DNA of 64,000 nt from Simmondsia chinensis (lineage: Eukaryota; Streptophyta; Magnoliopsida; Caryophyllales; Simmondsiaceae), in the NCBI GenBank assembly GCA_018398585.1, contig JAGTTD010000009.1:12095193-12159192 (forward strand), read 5' to 3'. Position 1 is the stretch's first letter; every line of letters starts with the position of its first letter. The position numbers were made by a program, and so were the translations under genes. The notes beneath the pieces are model-generated. The model saw only the letters and a list, made by a program, of their open reading frames with translations, ran no database searches and had not been told where the DNA came from. This document shows positions 22,014 through 32,636 of the stretch, in pieces.

Positions 22014-23785
22014 TTCAAACGTTAAACAGTTTGAACGACAACTCTAAATCCCGAGGGTATTCTGGGCTTGTGCATGGAGCGTCAGTTACTTTGGTGTACT
22101 ATAAGCAAGGTCTAAACGAATGATTGAAATCCCACGTACACCAGATAGCGGCGTGAAGTGTGACAAGGATCAGGTATTCAATAAGGAATCTACAGTCTCT
22201 TATGAGATACAGATGTCCCCTTAGTTGATTCGCAAATATTTGAATGGTTCGGAAACTTTGGCCAAAGTATTCTAAGTGTTTGACATTTGGCATTATATTG
22301 TGAATATGTTCAAGTATAAATGAATTATTCAGTGAAGGGCGAGTCGGTAACTAATGGAGAAGCTGTGAGAAGGATAATGATAGTGGTTATATTTATCCTT
22401 TGTCATGGACATCTAGTGAAGGAGTTATTGTCATCAATACAGTCTATTAGGGAGATATCGAATAAATAATTTAAGTCTGGAGTGCAGTGAGATTTATTTA
22501 GTGGAATTAAGTCTCATTAAATGGTAATTAAATTAATATCATGAGATGATTTAATTTAACACATTTGGAGTTAGATTTAAATTGTCCCAGAGGTCCCTGT
22601 GCAAGCCTCTGTATTTATGGCCATTGAAAAAATATTAAAAAATTCATGAGATGAATTATTTATCCATAAGATAGGTAAATTAATTTTGCCAAATATTATT
22701 CATAAGATGAATATATATTAAAATTACAAAATAAATAATTTTAAAATTAAAATTCATAAGATGTATTTTTACATGTGGGAAACAAAGTAAAAACCAAAAA
22801 AAAAAAAAAAAAAATCACGAAAAAGAACTGCACAGGTCCCATGATCCGTGCCTACACGGATGGACCAATCAAAGGGTGCCACGTGGAATGATCTGGTTCC
22901 CCCAGGCGCAATCCGTGCATTTGGGAGCTGGCTAATGAGACGTTGCCACGTGTCACTCTCAGTACCAAAGAGGCGCAATTTGTCCTGGGTACGAAACGAC
23001 GTTTTTTGATTTTTTTGTAATGATACGCTGCGTTTTGACTTAAACTACGAATCCTTTTTCGATTGTAATTAGATTTTTTTGCTCCGGTATATTTCTATAA
23101 ATAGAGGGGCTTATTGCGAGATTTGGCATTTGAGTTAAAATATTTCTTTAGGGTTTCTAAAATTGTTTCGGAGCCCACCCTCCAGGCAGTTCGAGGTCAT
23201 TGTGTAGAAGGTCTCAGGGTCTCGATTTTGAAGAATATTATTATCTTTCTGATTTTTGTTTTATTGGACCAAATTCAGGTATGTTTTTCTTTCCTTCTTC
23301 TTTTAGTTTTCGCTTTTCTATTTATTTACAGTAGTCGTTATTATACCTGTTTAAGTTTATGTATTTTTATAAATGTATTAGAGTAAAAGGCCTGTAGATC
23401 TAAATTAAGAATTTAGATTTGTTGATTTAAATTATGAATTTAAGTCGGTAGATTTAAAATTAAGAATTTTAAATCAACCCAAGGTTTAGAGTTATGAATT
23501 CTAAACCTGTTCCGCTGCATAAACTTTAAGGAGAATTTTTGAAATTCATCCTAACAACCGGTCTTAGGACAAAGGGTTTATAGAGATAAACCTATTCCCG
23601 GGAACTCTCGCGCGTGAGGTGTCATGAAGCGTGACTCTCCGACCGGGGGCTTGGGTAAAGAGAAGAGTCTCCTACTCTATGTGCTCTAATAGGTGCTTAT
23701 TGTTCTGACCAGAGTTGAGAACTATGAACCCAATAGTCGGCATCAGTGTTTATTTTTCAACAAAATTCATATCTTTTTCCCAATA
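22014..23785 (+). repeat. 5'-truncated LTR of Copia-2
   Basis: It aligns with the reverse complement of the Copia-1 LTRs, for example GGTGTACTATAAGCAAGGTC near 22094 and GTGTGACAAGGATCAGGTAT near 22156. The 3' side contains three successive LTR-end-like units: CCTAACA ending 23556, CCCAATA ending 23735 and CCCAATA ending 23785. Each is followed by a primer-site-like sequence. Which one was last used cannot be decided, so the 3' boundary is 23735 or 23785. Confidence 0.75.
23095..23103 (+). promoter_or_regulatory. TATA box of the Copia-2 LTR
   Basis: CTATAAATA followed by GAGGGG, in the direction of gag, inside the LTR. It is the counterpart of the minus-strand boxes near 11024 and 17062. Confidence 0.6.
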
Positions 23786-23800
23786 ATTGGTATTAGTGCC
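23786..23800 (+). other. Primer-binding site of Copia-2 (initiator-Met type, degraded)
   Basis: ATTGGTATTAGTGCC differs at few positions from the Met primer site seen intact at 44577 (ATTGGTATCAGAGCC). It directly follows the LTR end CCCAATA. Confidence 0.6.
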
Positions 23801-25471
23801 AGCCTCTGATTATATTCATAATATACATGACTAGGTAAAATAAGATCGAAATAAATATATTTGCGATTTCATAAGATAGAGATTTTGTTAAAAAGGAAAG
23901 TTAGTTTAATTTGACGGTTCGATTTAAATTGTTTAAATCAATAAAGAATTAATTTTTAATTCAGACGATTGTTTGCATCTGTGATTTAAATTGTTTGAAT
24001 CATTAAAGTAATTAATTGTTAATTAGATTGTTTTAAAGTATCAACTTAAGTTAATAGTTAACTAGGTTATTTATAGTAACGATTTAAATTGTTTAAATTG
24101 TTAATGAATTAATCGTTAATTCGGAACAACCCACAAATTTGCGATTGTATTGTTCGTATAATGAGATTTACGTTCTTACTCATGGTTTATGAAATCGGAC
24201 AAAATTGATCTAATAGGATCAGATTAAATTATTTTTATAAATTTGGATAAAGTTGATCTAATGAGATTAGATTTAATTATTTTATACAAAATCGGATAAA
24301 ATTGATTTAATGAGGTTAAAAAATATATATTTAAAAAAAAAATTCTGACGTGGTTGTCAGTGTCAGGTAATTTAAAAAAAATAAAAAAAACAAAATAAAA
24401 TAATTTTTTTTATTTACTGATTTGCATAACAATTATTAATTAATTATTTTATTAATTAATTTTCTATTAGAGTGAGATTCTAAATTAAATTATGTGATAA
24501 TTTAAATTATAAATCAAAGCATTTTAAATAAAAGTTATTTGAAGTTATTTTAGAATAAAATTCTGAAATTGACTATAAGATAGTCTAAGTTAACTTTAAT
24601 TTTAAAATAAAAGTTGAATTTTCTTAATTAAATTTTAGAATAAGATTCTAAACTAGGCTATTGGATAGTCTAAGCTTGTTTTATTTTAGAATAAGATTCT
24701 GAAAAATAGACTATGGGATAGTCGAAGCACAAAATCACTATTAATAAAATTAATTTAATTTAATTTTAGAATTAGATTTTGAAAATGAGATTATGTGATA
24801 ATCTAAATTAAATGTTTAAAATTAATTAATTAATTTTATTGATTGGATTTTAGAATGAGATTCTAAAGGGGATTATGAGATAATCCTAATTGTAAATGCA
24901 AGTTAATTAAAAACCACTAGTTATAAAAATCAAGAGGGTGCAAGTTTTCAATTGTTGTAACCTCACGGTCTCCATTACCGTTCTAGCAGTATAGCAGATC
25001 GATAGATCTCCCTGCGGAGGATGTCGGTTTACAGATTACAGAGTTAGACTTCTTTAGGATAAACCAAAGTGCAAAGAAGCGATGCGACCACGCTGCTGTG
25101 GAGTATTTCGTGTATTTGTATGGAGGTTTAGGTAATGGTTTACACTAGACTAGCGTGATGCATTAGCCTCCCTGAGGAGCTCTGTTGTGTCATGTTAGAG
25201 ACTAAGGTAAAGTAGTGAGTTAATCATGTTTAGTAAGAGTTACAAGAAAACAGGTTAATTGAGAATAGTTCTCACCTGAACTAGCTTCGTGCGACCTCGC
25301 TGCCGGGGAGTAAGGAGTGGTGTGTTTAGGTCATCATTGTATGCATGATAGTACAGTTTGGTAGATATCTGACTTATTATGTATGCTAAATTGAAAGAAT
25401 ATATATCACTGCATTATACATGACTCATATAAGATAGTTACACGATTGTTTGCATTTACAATGTTTTTGAT
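23801..25471 (+). other. Copia-2 leader, AT-rich, non-coding
   Basis: About 1.67 kb without an ORF. It is rich in repeated motifs of the type TAGAATAAGATTCT and TTTAAATTGTTTAAAT (23.9-24.9 kb). It is the inverted counterpart of the Copia-1 leader. Confidence 0.6.
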
Positions 25472-25912
25472 ATGGCTGCGACTGGTGCACTTCATGTAAT
25501 TCTGAAAGATAATACTTTAACTGGACCGAATTACTTCACCTGGAAAATGAACCTGGACATAGTATTAGTACATGAGGGTCATAAGTTTGTTCTCAATGAA
25601 GCTCGACCTACGGTGCCCGCTAATAATTCTGCAGTTGCCGTTAAAAAGCGTTATGAACACTGGAACAAGGCTAATGAGTTAGCCATATGCTACATTTTGG
25701 CCTCTGTGACCAATGTGCTCAAGCATCAGATGCTTGAGATGGAAACAACAGCTGACATGATCAAACATTTGAAGGAAATGTTTGATGGTCAAGATAGGGC
25801 AGCTAGGCAAGAGCTGATGAGGAAGCTCTTGAACATGAGGATGTCAGAAGGGTCCCCAGTTGAGGAGCACATAGAGGGGTTTGTACTGATCCTTTCAAAG
25901 TTCAAGCAATGA
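25472..25912 (+). CDS. Copia-2 Gag N-terminal region, truncated
   Basis: A 146-codon ORF from an ATG closely following the leader. The product contains the copia Gag (UBN2-type) features LTGPNYFTWKMNLDIVL at residues about 16-32, a KRYEHWNKANELAICYILAS segment, and MRMSEGSPVEEHIEGFVLIL near the end. A copia capsid would be about twice as long with a zinc knuckle. Here the frame runs into unrelated chromovirus sequence and stops after a few residues. The ancestral role is particle assembly in the cytoplasm. Confidence 0.75.
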   Translation: MAATGALHVILKDNTLTGPNYFTWKMNLDIVLVHEGHKFVLNEARPTVPANNSAVAVKKRYEHWNKANELAICYILASVTNVLKHQMLEMETTADMIKHLKEMFDGQDRAARQELMRKLLNMRMSEGSPVEEHIEGFVLILSKFKQ

Positions 25913-26640
25913 AAGAATGGCCAATTACTGTTACATTGAAGCGGTTGTGAGGATTCTTGGGATCAACTGGTTACTACAAAAAGTTTGCAGCTGGTTATGG
26001 AGTAATTTCCAAACCTCTAACTGACCTATTCAAGAAGGATGCTTTCAAGTGGTCTGATAAGGCTTAGGAGGCATTTGAAACCTTGAAAGCAGCTATGCGT
26101 GCAGCACCTATTTTGGCAATGCCGGATTTTAAAGAGGAGTTTGTTTTAGAAACAGATGCATGTGGGAGTGGCATTGGAGCTGTATTGCCTTAGAACGGAA
26201 GGCCAATAGCCTACCTTAGCCAAGCCTTAAGTCCTAAGAACCAAGAGTTATCCGCATATGAGAAGGAGTATCTTGCAATCCTTCTAGCAGTTGATAAGTG
26301 GAGACAATACTTGGATGGCTGTCGCTTTATCATTAGGACAGACCATCAAAGCTTGAAGTACCTGATTGAGCAGAGGATTGTTACGAGAATTTAGAAGAAA
26401 GGCTTGATGAAGATGCGAGGACTTGATTATGCTATTTAGTATAAGGGCAAAGAGAACCAAGTAGCTGATGCTTTATCTTTAAGATTGGAAGACGATGAGA
26501 AAGGTTATTATGGAGCTGTATCAGCGATTCTTCCGGCCTGGATTAAGGAAGTATACAAGTTCTATGAGAATGGCAATTTTGCACAAGAGTGTATAACTGC
26601 TTTTAGCATCAACAGACCCTGGCAACATTGCTCTTGAGGC
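25905..26640 (+). pseudogene. Chromovirus pol: RT thumb and RNase H
   Basis: The plus-strand reading begins at MKEWP and shows [12 protein letters not shown] (thumb), then RNase H blocks [49 protein letters not shown] and RTDHQSLKYLIEQ, then KENQVADALS. The catalytic Asp of ETDA, the Glu of YEKE and the Asp of RTDH are visible. In-frame stops occur near 26067, 26191 and 26393. Confidence 0.8.
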
Positions 26641-27640
26641 AGAAGTATCTGTTGTCAAGGGAATCATCAGACTGAAGGGGAAATTGTACATTGGATCCTC
26701 TACTAGTCTGAGACAACAAATCATCAATGCTTCCCATGATTCAGCTTGGAGAGGCCACTCAGGTATTGATGGTACTTATCAGAGGCTCAAAGCATACTTC
26801 AGCTGGACTGGTATGAAGAAGTGAAGGAATTTGTGCAAGCTTGTGAGACTTGTCAGCAAACCAAGGCTGGTGATCACGGGTATCAGGGACTTCTCCAACC
26901 TCTACTATTCTAGATGGTGCTTGGCAGAACATAATCATGGATTTTATTAAAGGCTTGCCAAAATCAAAGGACAGGGAAGTTATTTGGGTAGTGGTGGATC
27001 GCTTTACCAAGTTCAGTCACTTTGTTGCATTGGCTAGACCTATGATAGCAGAGAAGCTTTCAAGAGTGTTCCTAGATAACATCTATAAGTTTCATGTATT
27101 ACCACAATCCATAGTATCTGATCTGGACAAGCAATTCATCAGTTATTTTTGGAGGGAATTGATCATCTTTATGGGCACAACTTTGGCTTTGAGTTCTTCC
27201 TACCATCCACAGACTGATGGCCAAACAGAAAGAGTGAATTATTATATAGAACACTACCTTCAGAGCATGGTATTTAGTCATCCTAAGGTTTGGAGAAGGT
27301 GGTTATCTTTGGCTAAGTACTGGTATAATACACACGCTCATGCTTCAATTGGCACCCCACCATTCAAGGCTTCATATGGTTATTATCCTCCTTCACCCTT
27401 GATATTGCAAAAGCTAGTGACATCAGTCCTTGAAGTGGTTGATTTAATGCAACAAAGGAGACGGTGCAACTTTTGAAGGATAATCTTCATCAAGCTCAAG
27501 CAAGGATGAAGTATTATGCAGATAAGACGCATGCGGACAAAGCTTATGAAATACGAGATATGGTTTATTTAAAACTTCAACCACACAGACAAGCTTCAGT
27601 GACAGTTAGAAAGAATGTAAAGCTATGTGCTAGATACTTT
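26641..27640 (+). pseudogene. Chromovirus pol: integrase
   Basis: A His/Cys zinc-finger region (HDSAWRGHSGIDGTYQRL near 26737, then CETCQQTK after a frameshift at about 26818) precedes the open core 26937-27476. The core shows MDFIKGLPKS, WVVVDRFTKFSHFV, VSDLDKQF and SSYHPQTDGQTERVN, giving the D, D and E of the catalytic triad. A last open piece (27464-27739) carries RMKYYADKTHADKAYEIRD and the GPY/F-like RYFGPYKIIEKTGK. It is nearly intact apart from two frameshifts. Confidence 0.85.
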
Positions 27641-27993
27641 GGGCCATACAAGATAATTGAGAAGACTGGAAAGTGGGCTATAAGTTGGAATTGCCTCCTA
27701 ACTCTTACATTCACCCGGTTTTTCATGTGTCTCTTTTGAAGAAACAGGTTAAGAAATGCAAGGCAAGCGCAATTCTGCCTCCAAAAATAGGTTCCAATGG
27801 TGCTTTGCTGTTGGGCCCAGCTGTCATCTTGAATTCTAGGTTGCAGCACACTTCTGGAAGATCAGTCAAGAAGATCTTGGTGCATTGGACTAATCTGGAG
27901 TAGGATGATGCTTCATGGGAAGAGTTGCAATTCGTGAGAAGTCAATTTCCTACCTTTCATTCTCGAGTCAAGAATGTTTTCAAGGGAAGGGGA
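27641..27993 (+). pseudogene. Chromovirus pol: chromodomain and pol C-terminus
   Basis: After a PVFHVSLLKK motif (about 27716), the sequence encodes a chromodomain-like ILVHWTNLE, a stop, then DDASWEELQFVRSQFPTF. The W-x-x-L-x-x-x-DASWE pattern is the second half of a chromodomain, which in chromoviruses steers integration toward heterochromatin. The protein ends with VKNVFKGRG, whose codons merge into the polypurine tract. This terminal block recurs in elements A, C and D. Confidence 0.75.
27981..27993 (+). other. Polypurine tract of the chromovirus
   Basis: AAGGGAAGGGGA directly before the LTR start TGTTATG at 27995. It overlaps the last pol codons. Confidence 0.7.
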
Positions 27994-27994
27994 T

Positions 27995-28361
27995 TGTTAT
28001 GAACCATATTTCATACTTACTATTAGGCTTGTTGCTCATTTTGGTTATGTAGTTGTTGCATTTTGTTGTAATTCTTGGCATAAGGTCGTAAAGCCTTTTC
28101 GCGCCAAAGTTCATTGGTGGTTAGTTAAGCCGGTTGCTAGTCCAAAGAAGCTTAGATCAAGTCTATTTTGGCGGCTGCTAATTTGAGTAAGTCGGTTAGT
28201 TTGGCTTTGATCCAATGTATCTAGATTGAGTATAAGTAACTTTGTTTCAAGTGTAATCCTCATTCAGTCAAATACAAAATATATTTTGATTTCAATGCTC
28301 TCTCTCATCCAACTCTCTTCTTCCACTAGGTTAACTTTAAGATTGACCTGAAAGCTTAACA
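27995..28361 (+). repeat. 3' LTR of the chromovirus
   Basis: 367 bp from TGTTATGAACC to AAGCTTAACA. The end (CTAGGTTAACTTTAAGATTG...CTTAACA) resembles the LTR ends of elements A and C. Confidence 0.75.
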
Positions 28362-28470
28362 GCTAATTCCCCTAAATGAGGTACTAATTAAACTAGTACT
28401 AAGAACTTAAACTACTTTATTACACCCAATGACTCCCAAGCACTTAACTTTAAATCCCAGTCATGATAAT

Positions 28471-28500
28471 ACTCTCCCCTTTAGAAATTCTTGTCCTTAA
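28471..28500 (-). other. Pol-tail/polypurine signature of element D
   Basis: On minus: AGGACAAGAATTTC, then TAAAGGGGAGAGT. Compare 27969-27993 (chromovirus), 48388-48412 (A) and 51058-51085 (C). Confidence 0.65.
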
Positions 28501-28720
28501 GAATCTTAGAAGAGAGTGTTCACTTGAAGAACCCCTTATTGTTGCGAAAATTGGAGCTCAATTTAATGAACCCTCACTGATGAAGAGAGCTGAAATTCTG
28601 CGGTTGAAGAAAGTTTGTTGATGCAGTATGTTGGGCTGAAATATGACTTTTATACCTGAATCTGAATTGCAGCTTGAAAGCTTGCCATTCCTTTTGGAGT
28701 CCTACTATGGTTTTGTATAG

Positions 28721-29134
28721 CTAGAGATGTAGCAGCGGAAGCCCAACTTCCGCAGTCCTTAATCTTAATTTCAATTGCCTAATCACTCTTGTGCTTCCAT
28801 TATCTGATTTTATGTTGGGAAATTCACTGAAATAATTCATTTTCATGACTGGAATTTGACATTTAACTGTCTTTAAAATATTAAGAACCTTTTGAACAAA
28901 TCTGGGTATGTGTGTCTTAACATCTTCAAACAAATGTAGAATAATTATTGATCTGCACATGTGGTCTTTGCTGAACTGCTCCATTGTACCAGCTGAAAGT
29001 GCTCCTGATCTCACCTTTAGATCCCCAAGACAAGCATTTTGGTTTATACTATCACGTTGATCAATTTTCCCAACCTCTATGTGACATTGAGCCTCATTCA
29101 AGACAAACTTAGGAGGCCTCACATTTGCTTGCAC
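28721..29134 (-). CDS. Element D hypothetical ORF (137 codons)
   Basis: Open on the minus strand with no recognised domain; it begins MQANVRPPKFVLNEAQCHIE. The position, just before the pol-tail signature, corresponds to the unknown ORFs of elements A and C. Whether it is homologous to them cannot be judged by eye. Low confidence that it was expressed. Confidence 0.3.
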   Translation of the reverse strand: MQANVRPPKFVLNEAQCHIEVGKIDQRDSINQNACLGDLKVRSGALSAGTMEQFSKDHMCRSIIILHLFEDVKTHIPRFVQKVLNILKTVKCQIPVMKMNYFSEFPNIKSDNGSTRVIRQLKLRLRTAEVGLPLLHL

Positions 29135-29822
29135 TTTAGGAGAGTGTCTCTTGCTTCCAAGTAAACTAATATAAGCTAATATAAGCTTCCAACTTCAGCC
29201 CCTGATTCATTACAAATTTCAGTTCCAAAACACTTCCCAAATGACTTGAGTTTGCATTTGTGGACAAAACGTTTCCTTGATTGCTCATAACTCCTATCCT
29301 TTGGGCCTTCCTCTCCTTATTCTTCACTTAGAAGCTTGTTTTGAGCTTAATTCTTCCACTCCTATTACTCTAAGAATGATGTTGCTCAACAGATTTTTCA
29401 AACAAACCTCTGCACCGCTGAATTCATCTCTGTTAAACTCAACAGTTTGCTCCATTTCCCCTAGATCAGGGGGCCTATTGTTTGTTGTTCTTAGATGAAT
29501 ACACATCAGCACCACTCAATTGACCTGCACTTTGATCGGGTCTAGCAATTTCTTATGCTGCAATGATGCTTCTATTGGCTGAGTAACTGAATGTGTTGTT
29601 GTTGTACATTTGTGGGCTGCTGTCACAACAACACCTTGAGGTCTTAATGAATTTGTATTACTAATGACTGAATTCCCCTGTCTTGGATCAAAAGACGTCA
29701 ATAGAGTCTACCATTAGACATGATCTAATCCAATTTTCAGCTAAATTGGAGCATTTCCCTTGCACTAGAACATTATCAACCCACTTCTCCGTTATGTTTA
29801 CTGGCACTGTTGCAGCATCAGC

Positions 29823-30095
29823 TTAACTTCTCACTGAATTTGTATCAATTCTCACTGAAGTCCTTCTCTTTCTTGCTAATTTCATTGTCCTCTTAATCCA
29901 AGAACAAGCCCCAAGTTTATCTATCAATGACGTCACCAACTTAGGCTGCCTTAATTTCTTGTTCTTGAGCATGTAAAGCTTGTCACGAACCACTTTATTC
30001 GATTTAGGAAGAAGAAAATTAGTAGGTCTTCCCTTGTAAATGAAAATTGGCTTAACCAAAGCTCTTAATCTCTTACTTGCTGTGGCTAAGACCAA
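29823..30095 (-). CDS. Element D hypothetical basic ORF (90 codons)
   Basis: A Lys/Arg-rich product (KKLRQPKLVTSLIDKLG, MKLARKRRTSVRIDTNSV) with no family I recognise. It lies in the middle of element D, upstream of the 137-codon ORF. The basic composition would suit nucleic-acid binding, but that is only inference. Confidence 0.3.
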   Translation of the reverse strand: MVLATASKRLRALVKPIFIYKGRPTNFLLPKSNKVVRDKLYMLKNKKLRQPKLVTSLIDKLGACSWIKRTMKLARKRRTSVRIDTNSVRS

Positions 30096-30240
30096 TTGCT
30101 AACTTAACTTCAATGTGAGGCTGTAATATCAGCTTCAAATACAACAATCTAAGGCTTAGAACTTTAATTTGAACTTGTAATTTCTGAGTTGCAATATTCA
30201 ATGGCTCTAAGCCTCGAAGAGGCAAGCGGCACCTTATATA

Positions 30241-30661
30241 GCTGACCGGACGCAGCCCCAATCTGAACCCCAGAATATCCAGAATAGACTGCTGACACTC
30301 GGAGTTAACCCCGGTGACGAAGACGGTAGTCTTTGCCACATTCGAGGACAGCCTTGAAAGTGCCGCAAATCAATCCAACATCTCCCAAATAACCGAGACA
30401 CTGCACTCATCTGCCCAACTTAAAATCATCAGATTATTAGCAAAGCAAAGATGCGTGAGTCGTGTACTATATCTCCGTGGGTGGAATCGAAACCGCAGAT
30501 CAGCAGTGACACTACAAAGCGGACTTTGCAAACCCTCTATGACGATAATGAACAAGTAAGAGGAAAGAGCATAACCCTAACGAATACCCCGACTTGTGCC
30601 AAAATACCCCTGAAGCTTTCCCTTAATGGCAACAGAAAAACTGGCTATGGAACGACATAGA
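30241..30661 (-). pseudogene. L1-B ORF2, third segment: RT palm to thumb
   Basis: On minus from 30661 the sequence encodes SFSVAIKGKLQGYF, then a GIR-Q/GDP-like turn, YLFIIVIEGLQSPL, RLTHLCFANNLMILS (catalytic FADD changed to FANN) and FRLGLRPVSYI. Frames change between these blocks. It continues the RT that breaks at 42767, the whole of Gypsy-2 lying between. The change of the catalytic Asp pair to Asn-Asn shows it is dead. Confidence 0.75.
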
Positions 30662-32062
30662 TGTGCTTTTCTACGTCTATTAAAATTTAATATTAAACCG
30701 TACCTACTAAACATATCTAAATTGAAGTTTAGGGTGAGAAGCTATTGAATCACAGGGACTAAGAGTGCGTGAGTTTATTCTAAATTGATTTGAGGAGAAT
30801 TTGAGAGACTTTTTGTGAAATAAATCCAGAAAAGGACTATTAAACCAAGGCAATCTACTTCTAAAGGAAAAAGTGTGTGAAATTGGAACCTAGGGTTTGA
30901 ATCCATCATTAGCCAATTATTCTTGCATTAACTCTTAAATTGAGATTATTCATTGTCACACAGGTAGTGGTTTAGGCTACAGGCTTTAGCATACTAGGGT
31001 GATGCTGCTAGTATCATATATTAACGCTATCGAACTAAAACATAAGGAAAATAGGCTCAACCTAATATATTGTTAATTATTAGGTATTGACCCTATCTAA
31101 ATAAATTATAAGGAAGATAGGCTTAAATTAATAATTTGGTGAATACTATTGCTTGATTATTTAATCCTAAGGCTACAAGTACAAAAAAATAATTTATAAA
31201 TATCAACATCAGCAATCAAAGGTTACAAACTCTATAATTATCTCAATTGAATAAATGATAAATACATAATACTTCAAGATATTTATTTCAATCAAGCAAT
31301 TCATGTAAAAAACCAAATTAATCTAAATTAAAATAAACAAAAGTAAAGGCTTATCTAACTATAGGGAGCAAGTTAGCTCTCTATCAAGGATGAATTGGTG
31401 AAGGAGGTGATGAATGAACTAATATCGGTCTTCGCTCTAATTTCGCTCTTGTTCCAATTTTAACGTAAAAAAGAAAATTGAAATAGAAAAGCTGAGAGAG
31501 AAGGAATTCAATGGCGAAAAAAATACAGAACGAAAACCACCAAAATAGAGTACAAAATATCAGCTTAAATACTGCTGTTGATCAAGTTCTATCAAATCTG
31601 GGTCGAAGGTGGGTGATGATGCGCCTATGCGGGTTAAGTCTGGTGATGGGCTGTGACTGGTGCTGTGTAGTTCTGGGCCAATCTGGATCAAGTGTGCGTG
31701 TGCCCGCAGGTCGCGAGCTGGGCTGGAGGTGCTGACGATGATGACGGTGCAGATCTGGAGTGGTGACGGTGGCTTGTGGGTCAGCAGCAGGCCAAGCTTA
31801 TACGTTCTTGTCCCGAATCTCGATTGACTTTATTCAATTGTTTGTGCATAGAATTTGTCTTATTTGCACAAAGTTTGACAATTTCTGAGATTTTAATTTT
31901 TGAACCTATTTGTCTTATTTGCACAAAGTTTGACAATTTCTGAGATTTTAATTTTTGAACCTATAAACATTTAAATTGTCAAATTAAATATAAAGCTATA
32001 ATTAATCAAGTGCAAAAAAATTAAAGTAGCAATTAAAATATGCATAAATATGAGATACATCA
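30662..32062 (-). repeat. 3' LTR of Gypsy-2
   Basis: On plus from TGTGCTTTTCTACG to GATACATCA. It is co-linear with 37165-37668 plus 41910-42766: the shared AATATTAAACC, ACTAAGAGTGCGTGA and GGTGCTGACGATGATGACGG blocks occur in both. A 57-bp local tandem repeat (TTTGTCTTATTTGCACAAAG at about 31855 and 31912) is present only here. Confidence 0.85.
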
Positions 32063-32636
32063 ACACCCTCACACGAAAAATATAAAGACTCAAGTGACCA
32101 ACTATCCCAACCTTCACCGAGTTTTTCGAGATTAACACTTAAATTACAATTCTGGACAAGATTAAGTCATTTAGAGAATTCTCCGATTCCATAAATTCAG
32201 ATAATTGAACTTCAAAACTCGTCATAGAATTTCATTAACCATGTACCAACTAATAGAAACTACTCAAGCAATTTAAGCGCACAAGTGAAAGTGAATAGGA
32301 TTCCATGCCATAGAATCTCCTCAAATTCTCACTTCCAATCAAATATACCAAGGTTTTGTGCACTCACACTATTGAATCAACCAAATACATGCCCACACAT
32401 AGTGAATTTTAAGTGGTATATGAGTGACCACTTTACAATAATTTGACTTCGATATAGCACAAGAGAATAATAACTTTATCATGAATATACATCAATTTTC
32501 ACTTTCTTCTTTTTCTTTTGCTTTTTTTTTTTTCTTTCTTTCTTTCTTTCCATTTTTTTTTCTTTCTTTTCCTCTTTCTTTTCTATTCAATTTTTAGACT
32601 GTTGCATAACAATACCTCAACAACACAATTCACATT

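Larger units (their letters stand above)
22014..25911 (+). mobile_element. Copia-2: 5' part of a Ty1/copia element of the Copia-1 family
   Basis: It consists of a truncated 5' LTR, primer site, long AT-rich leader and gag, all plus strand and inverted relative to Copia-1. The LTR lacks its first few hundred bases, so the left junction with Tat gag is a deletion or rearrangement rather than an insertion end. Pol and the 3' LTR are absent because the sequence changes abruptly into a chromovirus RT at about 25912. Confidence 0.8.
25905..28361 (+). mobile_element. 3' part of a Ty3/gypsy chromovirus
   Basis: RT tail, RNase H, integrase, chromodomain, polypurine tract and 3' LTR in canonical order. 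Gag, protease and most of RT are missing at the junction with Copia-2 gag. The chromodomain and the pol tail leading straight into the polypurine tract identify the chromovirus branch. The 3' LTR ends at 28361 against element D, with no testable target duplication because the 5' end is lost. Confidence 0.85.
28362..30240 (-). mobile_element. Element D: remnant of a non-autonomous, chromovirus-related LTR element
   Basis: On the minus strand the region ends with GGACAAGAATTTCTAAAGGG, a purine tract and an LTR start TATCATGACTGGG (28468 downward). This is the same 3' arrangement as in elements A and C and in the chromovirus. The internal 1.75 kb has short ORFs of unknown function and no pol domain. 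The LTR is cut after about 107 bp by the chromovirus LTR. No second LTR is found; the right side passes into L1-B near 30240, a boundary uncertain by some 150 bp. Confidence 0.55.
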
